Source: Dermacentor variabilis (Eukaryota; Arthropoda; Arachnida; Ixodida; Ixodidae). Taken from it: DNA of 64,000 nt. The notes beneath the pieces were generated by a model. The model was not told the origin of the DNA and ran no database searches. It worked only from the letters and a program-made list of their open reading frames with translations. Numbering within the stretch: position 1 is the stretch's first letter; each line of letters starts with the position of its first letter. Location of the stretch: assembly GCF_050947875.1 (NCBI RefSeq), contig NC_134569.1, positions 205,834,127-205,898,126 of the forward strand. The letters are read 5' to 3'. A program made the translations under genes and the position numbers. Below are positions 22,981 to 35,518 of this stretch, piece after piece.

Positions 22981-25373
22981 ATGGCTACTGATAGTCCCTT
23001 CTTTCCGCATGAGGTAGGTAATCTTGTCTCACATCACCATGCTGGTTCATTGAAGTGTCTTTACCTTAATGTTCGTTCGCTCTATAACAAAGAAACAGAT
23101 ATCGATGACTTTATCAATGGTTTTCATTTTTTGTTTGGTGCTCTAATGCTCAGTGAAACTTGGTGCAGAGATGGTCGTGACGTGCCTAAGTTTAGACATT
23201 ATCAATCATTTTGTGTGAACCGAACGAACCGCCGTGGCAAAGTATTACTCCTATGTCAAAGTATTACTCAAACACGCCTAGATAGCTTCAGAGACGAACT
23301 TCTACGGTGCGACCTTAAACAAATTTTAGAAATAGATAACATCGAAATCGCGTATGGCAAGCTTATTGATGAAGTCTCTCGAATATATAAGAACCATTTT
23401 CCAGAAAAAAAGCTCAGGCTCGGTAAAAAATTACGGAAGCCGTGGATAAGCCCCGAATTGCTAAAACGTATTAATTATAAAAACGCGCTCTATCACAAGT
23501 TCGTCAAGACTAAGGATCCAAGTATATTAAAGGAATACAAGTCGTATAGAAACAAGCTAAATAAGGACCTAAAATCTCATAGGAAGTCCTATTTTCATGC
23601 AGAATTCGACGGTTGTTTGAACACACCTGATACCTTATGGAAAAAGTTAAATGATGTCTTAAATCGTCGAAAATCAGCTCCGGGAATACAAACCCTAATA
23701 CTTGGTGGAAACGAAGTATCGGGATGTGCTCTTGCAAATGTTTTTAATGATTACCCCGTAAAGTTTTCTGGTGGTATTGCGTCATCTGATATTAGTGAAT
23801 TTATGCCGAACAGAAATTCATCTTCACTCTTTCTTTATCCCTTTACTGAGCATGAGGTGACATCAGTTTTCCTTTCACTAAAAATAGCTCAAGTTGCGAT
23901 GCAGAAGGCATGCAGGTTCGCCCTATCAAGTATGTGCTTGATATCATTTCCCCGTACATTACCTATATGTTTAATTTGTCTTTCTCAAGCGCTATCTTTC
24001 CTAAACGGATGCAAATAGCGAGAGTGTCTGTATTGTTCTAGAAAGGTGACGTTAATGATACTAAAAATTATAGACCCATTTCTATATTAGCTGTTCTTTC
24101 GAAGGGTCAAGAAAAACTAATACTAATGCAGGTTTGGAAGTTTTTTGACAAGCACAGCCTAATTTCTCCAGCCCAGTTTGGATTTAGAAAACGACGGTCT
24201 ACAGAATTAGCACTACTCCATCAAAAAGAATTTATTTTATCGCAATTTGAAATTAAAAACATTGTCCTTGGTATTTATATTGATTTTACTAAAGCATTTG
24301 ATTGCATCCTTCACTCGGTTCTACTTGGTAAGCTTGAAACCTATGGTATTCGAGGGCACTGTGGAAGCCTTATAAAATCTTATCCTGACAATCGCTATCA
24401 ATATGTTGAAATAAACAATAGCCGCTCAAATTTGAAGCATATCACCAGAGGCGTTCCTCAGGGTAGTATTCTTGGCCCATGCCTGTTTATCATATATATA
24501 AATGACTTAGTAAATATCTATAAAGATGCGAAATACGTAATGTACGCAGACGATGCCAGTATATTTTTTTCGTCACCTGACCCTAGCAGCCTTGAGAATA
24601 AAGCTAACACTGCTCTGAAAACTCTTCATGTATAGTCAAAACAAAACTGTCTACAAATCAATATAAACAAAACAAAAGCAATAATCTTTAGGCCCAAATC
24701 TAAGCAAATAATCAGTTCCATAAACCTTGTTTATGACGATGTAAACCTAGAAATTGTAGATAGCTTTAAAATACTTGGCGTTATTTTCACACAAAATATG
24801 CTTTGGGACATGCACATAGAATCGGTATTGGGCAAATTATCTCGTGTAGTTGGCATGATGGTGCGGCTGAGACCTCTTTTACCTTACAGAATCAAGGTTC
24901 TTATTTATCACACCCTATTTTTTTCTACACTTTATTATTGTCTGCTCGTGTGGGGTACCACATCACATACGAATCTAGAAAAGATACATATACTTCAGAA
25001 AAAATTTTTGCGAGTACTATTTAACCTGCCTTACAATGCCCACACATCAGACTTACTTCAGATAGCAAATGTAATACCCGTTTTTAACCTTTATAATTAC
25101 AATCTAAGTCAAGCTTTCAAACGGGAAGTAAAAGTGAACTTAAAGTTTCCTCATGAGTTATCTAATCTCACCACGAACACACATTCTTACATCAAAAGGT
25201 GTACGGAACAGTGGAAGGTGGTTACTCCGCGTGCCAATTATTCTACGCAAAAGATATCATACACACTACCAACACTTTTAAATTTGTTTCTGAAATCAGG
25301 TCTTGATATTTATGTAACTGGTGTACGAGCTTTACGTGAACATTTTGTCACTCAAGCTATGTTAAATAATTGA
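22981..25373 (+). pseudogene. ORF2 of CR1-like LINE: endonuclease deleted, RT readable
   Basis: It opens with an endonuclease start (SLKCLYLNVRSLYNKETDID, ALMLSETWCRDG). It then jumps near 23240-23270 from NRTNRRGKV to a linker sequence, so most of the endonuclease is deleted. The RT follows with a frameshift near 23900 (start of RT core), then RRSTELALLHQKEFILSQFE, LGIYIDFTKAFDCILHSVLL, ITRGVPQGSILGPCLF and the intact catalytic MYADDASIFF near 24541. A TAG stop at about 24633 precedes the thumb and C-terminal part (24798-25373: VLGKLSRVVGMMVRLRPLL, LYYCLLVWGTTSHTNLEKI). The element cannot move by itself. Confidence 0.85.
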
Positions 25374-25776
25374 AGGGCTTTTTTCAGATAAGTTGTGCTT
25401 TTTGCGTTTATGTTTGTGCATATTTCACATATAGTCAATTGCTCTGTATATATATGTCTCCTGTTCAATCGTTGTTTGCCTTGTAAAGGAGGCTGCGGAC
25501 TCTAGTCGAGTCGCTTGCCCAAAGCGACTTTTACCCGCAGTCTCCTCCATCTCTGATGAAAATAAAGAAGTTATTATTGTTATAATACCGGCAGATGACC
25601 ACAATTGCGTGGATCGTGACACGCCCCAAGAGGTGCAAGCTTTTTAAAGAATTTATAACAACGGTGCTTATGTTAAAACACTGAAAAAAAAACACCAAAT
25701 CAAAGCGTGCCACATATACCCTTCGTATACCCTTCAGGAGATCCCGTATCGTCTTTGACTATGGGACCTCCTTCTG

Positions 25777-26024
25777 CATATTATTCTTATTTATAATCTT
25801 TAATCTACAATGAACAAATTGTTTTCAATATAAATTTATTATTTCTATTTTAACACCCACTGTGAAGCGTGCCTATGTGGGTTCCGCCCTAATGCCGGGT
25901 GTTCAAAACAGCTTGAAACGAACTTTAAATGGGCACATTTTATAGAATAATGAAATCTATGGCATATTGCCTACAGTCGTCTGATGTTGTTTTTTGAAGT
26001 TGAATTATAGTTACCTGATTACGT
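25777..26024. other. AT-rich DNA present only in copy A
   Basis: About 250 bases that replace 58150-61859 of copy B. No motif was recognised. The change of partner at 25776 falls inside the inverted-repeat element that is complete only in B, so A has lost the second arm. Confidence 0.5.
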
Positions 26025-26420
26025 CTGCCAGGTTTAGAAGATATATACATTTAACATCAAAATCAAATCTTGGATCATACTGGGGACTACACCACTTATG
26101 ATTCCATTGGAGCAGGAAATTTTGCAAAAGCAAACAGACGCAATTGACATTAACGAGATTGCGTTGTCGAGACTCGCCCCCAAATTTATAGATGCACCGA
26201 TTTGGTCTGGCAATTTCCCCTTTGTGCCATTTTTCCAACTCATTAGAAACGATTGAACACTATTTACTTCAATGCTGGCGTTTCTCCTCCTTGAGAAAAA
26301 GGACTTTGGAAATTATAGTGGTACAGCTCGGGCTGCCAACTGAACACTCAGTTGCTGCCTTTCGGAGTGTCTGTGCTTATGCACTCACAAAGGAATCTAG
26401 ACATCGTCATGTAAAAGTTT
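26025..26420 (+). mobile_element. LINE 3' end (post-RNase H zinc-knuckle region), copy A
   Basis: Plus-strand reading gives MHRFGLAISPLCHFSNSLET and IEHYLLQCWRFSSLRKRTLE, the Cys/His tail that follows RNase H in I-like LINEs. In copy B the same tail keeps the second Cys (CHFCNS), which is Ser in A. Only the terminal portion remains. Confidence 0.7.
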
Positions 26421-26639
26421 ATTACTGCATCAAACAGACTTCATTGTTGACCATATTATTCATTTCATTCCTCCTTTATGGCCTCATTTAAACCATATAT
26501 ACTTTGTTTGAATGACTATTTCATTGTTTCTAGCTTCCCTCGCTTTAACATATTCATCAAAATTATAGATTTTTAAGCTTATTACCTTAGCACCATGTGT
26601 AAAATTTGCCCTACTTTTGGCCAATCCCCGTGAGTGGGT

Positions 26640-27160
26640 ATGCGCCAAACACGTCAAGGTCATCATCATCATCATCAACTGTTTCCACCGCGCGCGCAAG
26701 CCGCCAACCCGGCCCCTGGTTATGGTGGCCAACGGTATATGAAAGGCTTTAAACCGAAACACAATCTCTGTGTCGCGGCAGCGGCCGTCCAAAGGCGCGA
26801 CAACGGGACGGACGCGACAGTTCAATGGCGAAGTCTGTTCCCTAAGAGTGTGTGGTCCGATAAAACAGTATCGAAACTTTTCGGGCAACCCAGCAGCTCG
26901 AACAGGGATCCACAGCAACATTTCGTCTCCAGTGTGGAAGAACACGGCACAAGTGTGATGCATCATAGAGAGTTTTGCGGTCTTGCTGACTGGCATCGGT
27001 GTTGTGGCAGGTGCAGTGGTGACACCGGGCAGCGCCCGAAACCAACTGCTCACACACTGACGTCGGCTAGAGCACCGACACACCAAAGAATGTCGAAGAG
27101 AGTGATCAGTTGACAGCGATACACGAGCAAAAAATGGCGAGTATACCGTAGTGCGTTGCA
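26640..27160 (-). mobile_element. Ty3/gypsy pol C-terminal fragment, copy A
   Basis: Minus-strand remnant of the integrase C-terminal region: VAYNTDVQRTTVYSPFF, then FHTGDEMLLWIPVRAAGLPE and FIGPHTLREQTSPLNCRVRP. This pattern ends the pol polyprotein of tick gypsy elements and is also seen, less complete, in the element at 39.4-44.7 kb. No LTR was identified beside it. The apparent 263-residue ORF (27275-26484) is this fragment plus non-coding flank. Confidence 0.75.
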
Positions 27161-28147
27161 CGTCGGTGTTGTATGCGACAGTGAGGAATGACGGAATCAA
27201 AAGGGTATTTAACCGACGAAGTTGGGTCATTCTTCGAGGGTTGTAGCAGAAGAAGTTGTAGAACACAGAAAGCAATGAACAGACGCGGACGTAGCTGCTC
27301 CGTTTTTTTCTCTGTTGAAGTTCCCGAGCTCTTCATGTCGTCGCCAAATCTGGTCCCTGCTAACTTCCTGGGGCTTCTCTAGAAAAACGACTTCTTTTCT
27401 TGTCAAGGCCACGGATTGTGTGTTTAAATACTGCACTGCTGCTTGGCTTACTTCTAATGCTTCGAGATTCTGCTGACGTAACCTATCGCCACTTATGCCC
27501 TCTGCAAGTAGCGCCTATGCAAACAACGCGTGCGCCAAGCGGGAAAGCGGTAGCGATGCGGACATGGCGAATATTTATGGTGCTTACGCAATTGTTGATT
27601 TCTCAGTTGCGCCATGTTGCGCCAGGTCGCCTAGGCAGACAGGCGCACTGCTTGCTCGTTTTTGCGAGGTGGGCCGCTCATGATTTGAGCTGTTGCAAGA
27701 ATGCCGATGTGTTACATGGCCGCTGAGTGCTCGAACACCTAATCGACCAGGGGTAATGGCTGCGCAGTACACAGCGCTAAGTACAGGAAGGATGAGCGGA
27801 AGCCCGCATGTAAGGCTACATGTTTGTAACAAAGTATAACCAAAACATCCGATACAAATGTCGCCTATGTGTTTGCAACCGTACTAGCCACGTGACGTAG
27901 CTCGGTATCGTTGTGTAGAGGGAAAATAAGACGTTGCTGAATCACACATGCGTCGCGTGAATAGGTGGCGTCTGGTCTCACAACGCATGACGCTGTGGCA
28001 TTTACATGTAGCCTGGTACTCGGTGTTCGGACAGAGGTGTCACTGGGCAGTGCGTTAATCAACTGGAGCGGTAGTAGTCGCGCTTAAGAGAGCTCGCTGT
28101 GCCGTACTAGGTAGAATCCATCAATCTTAAACCCATTTTCATCAGGA
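27161..28147. other. Unassigned duplicated DNA at right end of copy A
   Basis: Closely matched by 63000-64000. It includes a TATA-like gctataaaaac in copy B (63230-63240), while A has ctctagaaaaac at that place. No coding sequence is convincing. Confidence 0.4.
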
Positions 28148-30729
28148 GTTATAAGGCTTACAATTGCGCCATTGGTTGCACAAATTTGACAGTTGGCCGA
28201 CTATAGCGCCCCTCCGCGTTCAACCCGTAGGTACCAGAAATGGCGGGAAAAGTCTCGGGAAGCAAGACGGACGGATACCAGTCTGAGCTCGGCACCTTTG
28301 ACTACGGTGGGCACACAACGAATAGGGAGCGAGCTCGATTGCGAGGCTAGGTCGTAGGACCCCCCGCCTCCATGCTAGCTGAATCATAAATCAAGCATCG
28401 TAACGAAGCTTCGTAACGCGCGAATAAATGTATTCGGTTATGCGTTATTTCTGCGCCTTAGCGCCCATCGGCCCATAGCCGCACGCCCGAGGCGTTTCGC
28501 GCAAATCATTGCAGCTGCGCCCCATAGTACAGCCTGCCCTTTTTTGTATTTTTAAGCTGCACTTTCTTTGTTTAGCCTCCAGGGTTTCCAGTCGCTGCTT
28601 CCTGCTGCTGGGTTGGTTGGTATCTCGGTGGACATATTTGTAGACATATGTGCGAAGGTTACACGTGCGCCGAATGAAAGTACGAGCAAAGGTGCATAAC
28701 CTCCACATGCTGACAGACAAAGTAGTGCATGTAAGCGCACCTCTGTTCCGCGTAACAAAACAATATATCCTACATAAAACTTGAAGGTATGCTCTAAAGT
28801 ACACTGACCTCTCAATAGAATAGCCTAGCGCCACATATTAATGGGATTCCTTGCTGTACTTAATTTTCCTTTATTTAGCTATTTGGTAAGTGGCGATGGC
28901 TGCGCGCACATTCTTGTCCAGCCCTCCACAACGGGTTTGCGCCAAAGTGGCATAACATGTACAGAATCTTTAAATGCAGCAAGTCGTATTGTCATACTTA
29001 TCTACCCCATACACTTGTCACCACCATTTATCATTCACCAAGCGTCATACAGCGCTTTTCCCCTCGTGACATCACTCCGCGTGCGTCCCAGTCTGTGCAT
29101 CCACCAGATACAGGGCTTCCACTACCGCGTAGCTTACGATCGGTGTAGGTCATAAGCGTAAAAATATCAAAAAGAAAGAGTTGCACGCTCTATAGGATGA
29201 ACATCAAAAAAACTGCACGCACCGCCGCTAGTTGTATATGATTTAATACATGCTGCTTTGCTGAAGCTTCGGATTTCATTATGTATGTTGGATCTGCAGA
29301 ATTTTCGAAACACAATAGAAATTAGCAGCGCAGGGATGCAGGTATAGGCTTGGATATGCGCGCCAGCGATTGATATGCGTTGCTATGCGTCGATATACGT
29401 TGACACGCAGCCCTACATAAGAGGTGCAGGACGATGACAAGGACAATGAAGTACACCAACTGAGTTGTCTCCTCAGTACGCATAAGATAATGAATAACCA
29501 ATGAAATTCGCGCAATACCGTCACGATATCAATATTTCGCTGTACGTACTTGCTGACCATTTATCGCTTAGCTCGTCACGACACACGTGCGCGTGCAAGA
29601 CTTTCCGCATCACGAGACAGTATATTCGTGCAGTTCATCGAAGCAACAGTCGAACATCTTCGCCCTCTCTTTTTGTCTTACTCTCCTCACGAATAACAGC
29701 CAACGAGAACAGACCCCTCGTCGTCTCCTTGCCTCTTTATTCGTCCTTTCCCGCTCTCTCTTGAGTGTTCATTCTCGTCGCACAACCAGACACACCAGCT
29801 TACTTATTATTGTGTATTTCTTTTGTAACATAAACCGCTGTGAAAATTCAATTCGTTACTTTATGACTGAATTCTGCGCAAGCCTACATGACTCACTGGG
29901 TAGCCTACAATTAGAACTCTTTTTTTGTCATGAATTTACTAATCATCTCGGTTATGGCACTTCTGCTCTTTTCTTTTTTTGTGTGTGTGTGCATTACTCT
30001 ACACTTACGCCGCCTAATGGTATACTTACGGCATTTTTCATGTTATGTTTTTATTTAGCATTTCCTTTACTCCATCCTTGTCATTCCTTCGTGAAAAGCA
30101 GCAGTGATTATAAACGTATTACTGCACGAAGGAAGCAATGACTATATTATGGCACCTATCCCCATTATGGGGGACTGGCCGCGTAACCAGCGGTTAAACG
30201 GCTGGGGGGAGAGGAAACATGAGAGAAACATTAGGGCTGTGAAAAGGTTGAAATTGTACAAAATAAATTAAGGTAGGAAAACTGCTGCTACAGACATTTT
30301 TTTTTCTCGCAGTAAAACGTATGCTTTATGAAGGGAATACATTTTAATACATTTCCCTTCAATAAAATTTGAAGGGAATAAATTTTAATACATTTCAGAG
30401 TGAAATTTTGCGACACATTCATTAATGAATCAGTAAGTTCACGCGATATTCTGCATGTGTCACAAAGGAACGCGCAGACCGCCACGCACACATTCCGTGG
30501 CAGAAATTCACTCTGGATGCCTTGAAGGAGAGAATGTTTTCAGTGTTTTTTTTTCGCTTCATTGTACATCAATGGCTGGTTAATACAATATGATTAATGC
30601 TTTCAGAATCTGTGCAGATATTGCATCGAGGGAATGGCGCCAGGCCAACCTGCACACAGAAATAAATATCGAATGGCGGAATATTCAATCGTCATTTTGT
30701 AAGAGTGATTTTCAATTTACGAATGGCAG
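28148..30729. other. No gene recognised
   Basis: Short overlapping ORFs only. At 30338-30396 the block gaagggaatacattttaata is repeated in tandem with one change. The 30150-30240 stretch (cccattatgggggactggcc) resembles a LINE 3' UTR, but I could not assign it. Confidence 0.35.
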
Positions 30730-32360
30730 AGCATTAATTTTCCCAAATGAAAAGCAAATAGTTAAAGTATGTTGTTTGGAATGTCTGTATTGCAGAGTAC
30801 CTTAAAAGAGAACATTTTCTAAATCTAGCCCCGTGATGAAAGCCCAAGTCGGCAGAACATACAGGACTGGTCCATCTAGAGATGTACGCGGAAGTATGTC
30901 GACTGTCTCGTTTTATTAGCAAACCACGGTCACCTGGTACACATATCGAGTGCACCAGACGGAATGTCGAAGGGTTTGTGGTTGCATATATTAAAAACTG
31001 TGTTGTCTGGGCATGAGGTGAGTGCTCTGCACACTGACACTCAATCGGTCACTTTTACAGCTGTTTTTGAAGACCTAAATTAACTGCTAATAATTCTGTC
31101 CCAAGTATGGATGTGACCTCAGGAAATCGCAATGAGTAAGACCCGGATAGCTCGTAAGGAATAATGTCCTCACCCGCTTTCTCTTCCCACATTGATGCAT
31201 CCGTCGCTATTACACCATTGATTTTCAATTACGCTAAATGCTCTTGTAACAGGTCGCTTACATATCTAGTAGGCCGGAAATTAGTAGTTGCACATATATC
31301 ATTAAATTCAATTTTAGGAGTACTTAAGGGCTTTTCTGGAAGAGTACTCTCGCTTAACAGAACGTTTAATGGTTCTACTTGTGCTTGCACAAAACACAAC
31401 CAGCTGATTGTACAGAGAGAACCCTGTTTTATCAAAGAACGCAGATATTTCCTTAATAAGTACAAGCTGCGGTCGTGTCAATAAAGGTAAGTAAATATTT
31501 AAGCAGACTTTTACTGTTAGAAAGCGGAATCTGCAAACAAGTGTGGGCAATGGGGCTTCTGGATATAGTACATTATTAGCAACAACATTTGGCGCCGCAA
31601 GAAAAATACGCAGAGCATCTCACTCTATAACTAGAGCCTAATCTTGTATGCTGGCCCATCGGCTAATGAAACGCACCCAAATTCCCATACGGATCGAACA
31701 TACACTCTACAAACCACAATGCCTAGAGCCTGGAGCAGCGCCGAGCGAGAGTGAGAACCATGCCAACTGCGGGTGCTCCCTTAGACATAACAAGTTCTAT
31801 GCGGTTGCGACAGCTAAGTTTTGGGTAGTATATAACGCCTACTCATTTAATCTCGTTGCGCTGAGGTATCATCTCTTAACTCTATTGAAAGGAGACATTA
31901 CCAGGTAAAGGGAAATACAATCAAGCTACTTTTGCTAACATTTATTCGCATATTAGGATCGTCAAGCCAATCTTCAAGTATTGATATATATGATATTAGC
32001 ATTCTATGCAACGGGCAAATGTCACTCGCTGACACAAAGAATGCAACGTCGTCTGCATAAACACACACTTGTAGGTGTCGACGCAATGGAACCGAACTCA
32101 TAATATTAAAGAAGCAAGATGGGGTTAAGAACGGAACCGTAATTGTGGAACGTCTCTGAACTTATAATATTTGGGCGCCGAAACCTTTTCAGAATTCCCA
32201 ATGTCAATTTGTACAACATGGAGGAAAATTCATGCTCTTCGCAATATTCAGCAGAATGACAGCTCCACACTGACGTATGCCGTTGTTGTATCAAGAGTTT
32301 CCAACGCTGCATACTACGGCCTGTGCCGAGCAAGTTTAATGCATCCCTCAGAATCAACAT
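30730..32360 (-). mobile_element. LINE 3' half with RT catalytic box and RNase H remnant
   Basis: Minus strand. The segment 32101-31898 reads VCVYADDVAFFVSASD and NMRINVSKSSLIVFPF, the RT catalytic box and following palm motif with both Asp kept. The stretch before it (32360-32106) is frameshifted RT sequence (NYGSVLNPIL for the usual GSVLSPxLF). Downstream, near 31200-30830, fragments such as VIATDASMWEEKAGE, PEVTSILGTELLAVNLGLQK and LVWCTRYVYQVTVV fit an RNase H domain. A copy of a related family lies at 38600-39160 on the same strand. Confidence 0.65.
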
Positions 32361-33091
32361 GTGCGCCCGTCCTGTTCATAGCATCCGCGCGCGTCTGTTC
32401 GTAGTCGTCGCTTTCATCGGGCAACTGTTGACGTTCTCATTATTGAGGCGTAATATTTGCAGCTGCGGCGCTACCCGAACACACTTCCTGTTCTAAAGAA
32501 TAGCGAAGAATTACTACAATAACAATATTTGGCCTTCATTTCGCAGAACTAATTATCAAAGCTTAAGGCTGCTGACATTATTGCAGAAAAATATGGAGTC
32601 TCAAATACGTAACTGCACTGAGAAGTCCAAGTCTACCTCTAAAAGACTATAGGCTCTTCATCATGAACTTACTGAACAAGTTAAGACTGATCACTGGAAA
32701 ATTAACTTTGAGCTCCCAGCACTAACATAATAAAACATCGAAAATGTTTAGTCTCTGTATTTGAAATCAAGTACGCAATGAACAACTCGTCTCCTCCTTT
32801 ATTTTGTATATAAATATTGCTAAGACCACAAATTAACCATATGGACCCAGGTCTTTTATTGTTTAAAGTGAATGAATAGAGAAGTGCAGCACGCGCACTT
32901 TGTGATTGTCTCACCGGTCGGGGCGGACTGCTAAAGTGTGTCGCGGCCAATAAAGAGGACAAACGTCAAGGTAGAAGAGAAGAGAGGGTAAACGAAGTCA
33001 ACACCTAATTAGACAGAAAAGTCAGATAAGAATATGATTAATTAAAGAGTGCTCCAATACACTGCTCCAGGTATCTTGCTCCGTCATAGCG
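32361..33091. other. No gene recognised
   Basis: AT-rich sequence between LINE debris and the 33.1-kb ORF. It could hold the 3' UTR of that ORF. Nothing diagnostic was seen. Confidence 0.35.
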
Positions 33092-33583
33092 TTAAGTGGA
33101 GACTGAGTTCCGGTATAACTGCGTAGCACAAGTGTAAATAGTGGCCGTTATGACGGCGGCGCTGTGTTCGTCCGAGTCATACGACACGGTGTGACGAGCC
33201 ACGGACTCGGTCGTGGCAGCGGTCTCCTGGGCACCGGGCAGCATTTCCAGTTCCCGCTCGTCAGCGTCCATCGTCGAGAATTCCGCGATGGCGGCTTTGC
33301 TTCGCCCTTTCCGGTAGGTGGCGCTAATGGCCAGGTATAGCCAGAGCAGCAAGAAGATGAGCGCGGCCATCCTGTAACCGGCGCAGAAAAAGTCCACGGC
33401 ACCTTCCTCCACACGAACTATGCCTGCGCGTGGCTGCTGCTGGGGAGGCGGCTGTATGTAGCCATGCACCACGACCGCGCTGGCGCTGCCCGAGTACAGG
33501 GCGGGCTTACCCAGTGGCGCCCTCATTGCGGGTGCCCACAACGACGGCGGCCGACGTTGCAGCGGTAGCTGAGGCCGCCACAC
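33092..33583 (-). CDS. Unidentified ORF with one membrane segment (probable exon or small protein)
   Basis: I do not recognise the family. The minus-strand frame is open for 163 codons to a TAA and uses mostly C or G at third positions, unlike the surrounding AT-rich debris. An ATG gives a product starting MRAPLGKPALYSGS at about residue 20. It is followed by a Pro/Gln stretch, an acidic patch (VRVEEGAVDFF), a hydrophobic segment suited to span a membrane (MAALIFLLLWLYLAIS), a basic stop-transfer (TYRKGRSK) and an acidic Ser/Thr-rich tail (MDADERELEMLPG). Upstream, cctgcctccag and ggcggcctcag could serve as splice acceptors, so it may be the last exon of a larger gene. The ORF at 35519-36020 on the same strand, with similar base use, might be an earlier exon. 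No LINE motif is present. Confidence 0.45.
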   Translation of the reverse strand: MWRPQLPLQRRPPSLWAPAMRAPLGKPALYSGSASAVVVHGYIQPPPQQQPRAGIVRVEEGAVDFFCAGYRMAALIFLLLWLYLAISATYRKGRSKAAIAEFSTMDADERELEMLPGAQETAATTESVARHTVSYDSDEHSAAVITATIYTCATQLYRNSVST

Positions 33584-34275
33584 TGGAGGCAGGGCGCGAG
33601 GACGAGCGTATTAGCCGCGGCCGTGGTTTCGGTGTGGCGGCTGTTGTTGCTGCGAGAATAATTGTCCACCGATATATTTTTCTCGCATGGCTTACACAGA
33701 ATGATCGGGCAATTTAGCAATACGTAACGAGCGACTACGATGCGAAACAAGCCACGCATCCGGTCTCTTTCGACGGCTCCACCACAATAGCAAGGCCATG
33801 CTCACGCTATAGCCAATGTCCGTGGCCCTCACAACACAGATGAACGGGATCAAACGGGCTCAAGGCCCGGCTGGACTCGCGCAGCGGTTACTAGAAGTAA
33901 CACCCGTTCAGAAATTAAAATTTATCTCTTGCAAGTCCCTTATCCGGTATTACGTGCTAAGCTACCCATACGAATCCCACCAACCAACCCAAACATTTAC
34001 GTTATTCTACTAGCGATAAAGGCGGCGCGGAAATGTGACAATGTCTGTCGAAGTGAAGAACAGCGATCGAATGAGGTATGTGATCCGGTGCCGGCGTTTC
34101 GCCAAAGAAGCTTTGCCTTTCCGACAACAGAGACGAAGACAAGCTCCCTTTCGGGAACACTGGCTCCCGAGAAGATGTCGTGTTCGACGAGTGTCGATTA
34201 CTTCCAAGTGTCCGCCTTTCTGCCAATGTGCGCGGTGTGCGTATAGCTTCAGTAATGGTCCAGAGAGATACACAC

Positions 34276-34480
34276 CGTCGTACGGCTCGGTGGATAAGGG
34301 GTTCCGCTACTGAGCACGAAGTGGCACCTTCAATTGCCTGCTGCGATAATTTGAATCCGGGTTCATTTTGAAACAACTCAAGAGAAATGTCACAAACGCC
34401 CGTGCACTTAAATTTGTGTGCAGTTTAAACAACCGTAGGTGGTCTAAACTATAACGACGCCGTCCACTGCCGCGTAGCTA
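34276..34480 (+). mobile_element. Highly diverged Ruka-like SINE
   Basis: Old plus-strand copy with recognisable order of blocks: ggctcggtggataagg, ctactgagcacgaagt, tttgaatccgggttc (box B region), aaacgcccgtgcacttaaat, ccgtaggtggtctaaa and gacgccgtccactgccgcgt. Each matches the corresponding block of the 4062-4301 SINE with many substitutions. No target-site duplication is detectable. Confidence 0.55.
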
Positions 34481-35518
34481 ATAACCCCCTACCTGACGAC
34501 TCTCTCTATTTCTGGGTGACACTCCCGAACTCCAGCCAACAATCCCCATTGCACGGAGACGGCCATAAACCTCCCGAAGATTACACCACATCATACGCAA
34601 AAAATAATAAAAAAAGAACAGCGTCATGCAGCACAGCCGCATCTAATCCTTCTTATGAGCTAGCAAGCTAGCCGAAGTGAGACTTAAATGCGCGGGCGGG
34701 GTAGGTACAGTGCAGGTCTAACTCAATTAAGCTTCGGATCGACAGCTGTGTTGGGGAGTGCGTTGCATAATGACAGTTTTTTGGGTCAGCTTCGCGGCTG
34801 TACAATATTGTTATGCGGTGAAGTCTGTTGCTAGCGGGAAGGAGCCACTTTCACCAGACACTCCCCCCGCTCCTTAACTATGCACGTGCGCACATGCTGT
34901 ATGCGATCAGAATAGGAGCCGCGGGAAGTTTATAACTGTACTAACAGCCATTCATCGCTATGTTTCTGACGTTTCTGTAAACTGGAAATTAAAAACAGCG
35001 TTTCATTTTCTTTGTCGTCGTCGTCTTGCTCGCCTCTCATTTTTAGAATGCACACACTCACGGGAACAGCGCGCATTTTCAGACTGCACTATAATAAGGA
35101 TCGGCCGACGTGCTTACACTTCACTATCCTCGAGCTGGGTAGTCCAGTAGCCCGATATGGACAGATGCGGTAACTTGCTGAAAAAAGTAATTGTCAATAA
35201 ATTTGAAAATAACAAGACAATTTTCTTTAAAACCATACAACAAGTGCCTTTTTCTCGTTGCTTCAAATGTGAACAAAATGTGACGGATTTCTGCGTAACC
35301 AGCACGAAACGCTGCTGCCTACATGCATTGCAGAAAGTTCAGTTAATTCTTCAGAAAAGTAAATGACAGGTAAATGCTTGCACATTCCACTCTGTTGCTT
35401 TTTAGTCTTTATTTGGCGCTGTTCAGTATTGTCATAGAGTTTTTCCACACCGCCGAACCGATGGGCTTCATAAACAGCGCTTAATGGATCAGGCTGTCCA
35501 GAACGAAAGCTACCTCGA

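Larger units (their letters stand above)
21683..25584 (+). mobile_element. CR1-like LINE, near full length, insertion specific to copy A
   Basis: About 3.9 kb plus-strand LINE inserted between gaaaggaatcgta and ataccggcag, which are adjacent (cgcaataccggcag) at about 57965-57978 in copy B. It has a 5' UTR, ORF1 (22020-22933), ORF2 (22981-25373) and a short 3' UTR ending gaagttattattgttat with an ATT-rich tail. No clear target-site duplication is seen, as is common for CR1-type elements. Both ORFs are damaged. The empty site in B dates the insertion after the duplication, or B lost it precisely, which is unlikely. Confidence 0.88.
13617..28147. repeat. Segmental duplication, copy A
   Basis: Direct-orientation duplicate of 50055-64000. 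Anchor pairs seen by eye: A 13860 / B 50332 (LINE RNase H end), A 16262 / B 52734 (TATA box), A 18842 / B 55114 and A 20154 / B 56448 (cuticle exons), A 21600 / B 57890 (inverted-repeat arm), A 26025 / B 61860 (LINE end), and A 28147 / B 64000 (window end). Aligned stretches look roughly nine-tenths identical, including introns and flanks. This is far better conserved than unrelated copies of one transposon family would be across mixed sequence. Homology may also extend left (13215-13616 against 45930-46341) at visibly lower identity. Confidence 0.9.

Noticed and set aside
26484..27275. 263-codon minus-strand ORF as a possible host gene
   Set aside because: Its middle is gypsy integrase C-terminal sequence (DEMLLWIPVRAAGLPE) and its ends are non-coding flank. 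The copy B equivalent is frameshifted.
28445..28834. 129-codon minus-strand ORF
   Set aside because: There is no motif, no coding-type codon use, and overlapping ORFs of similar length in other frames.
29587..30141. 184-codon plus-strand ORF
   Set aside because: It is Ser/Phe/Leu-rich, built on pyrimidine-rich DNA, with no domain or splice context. It is likely chance.
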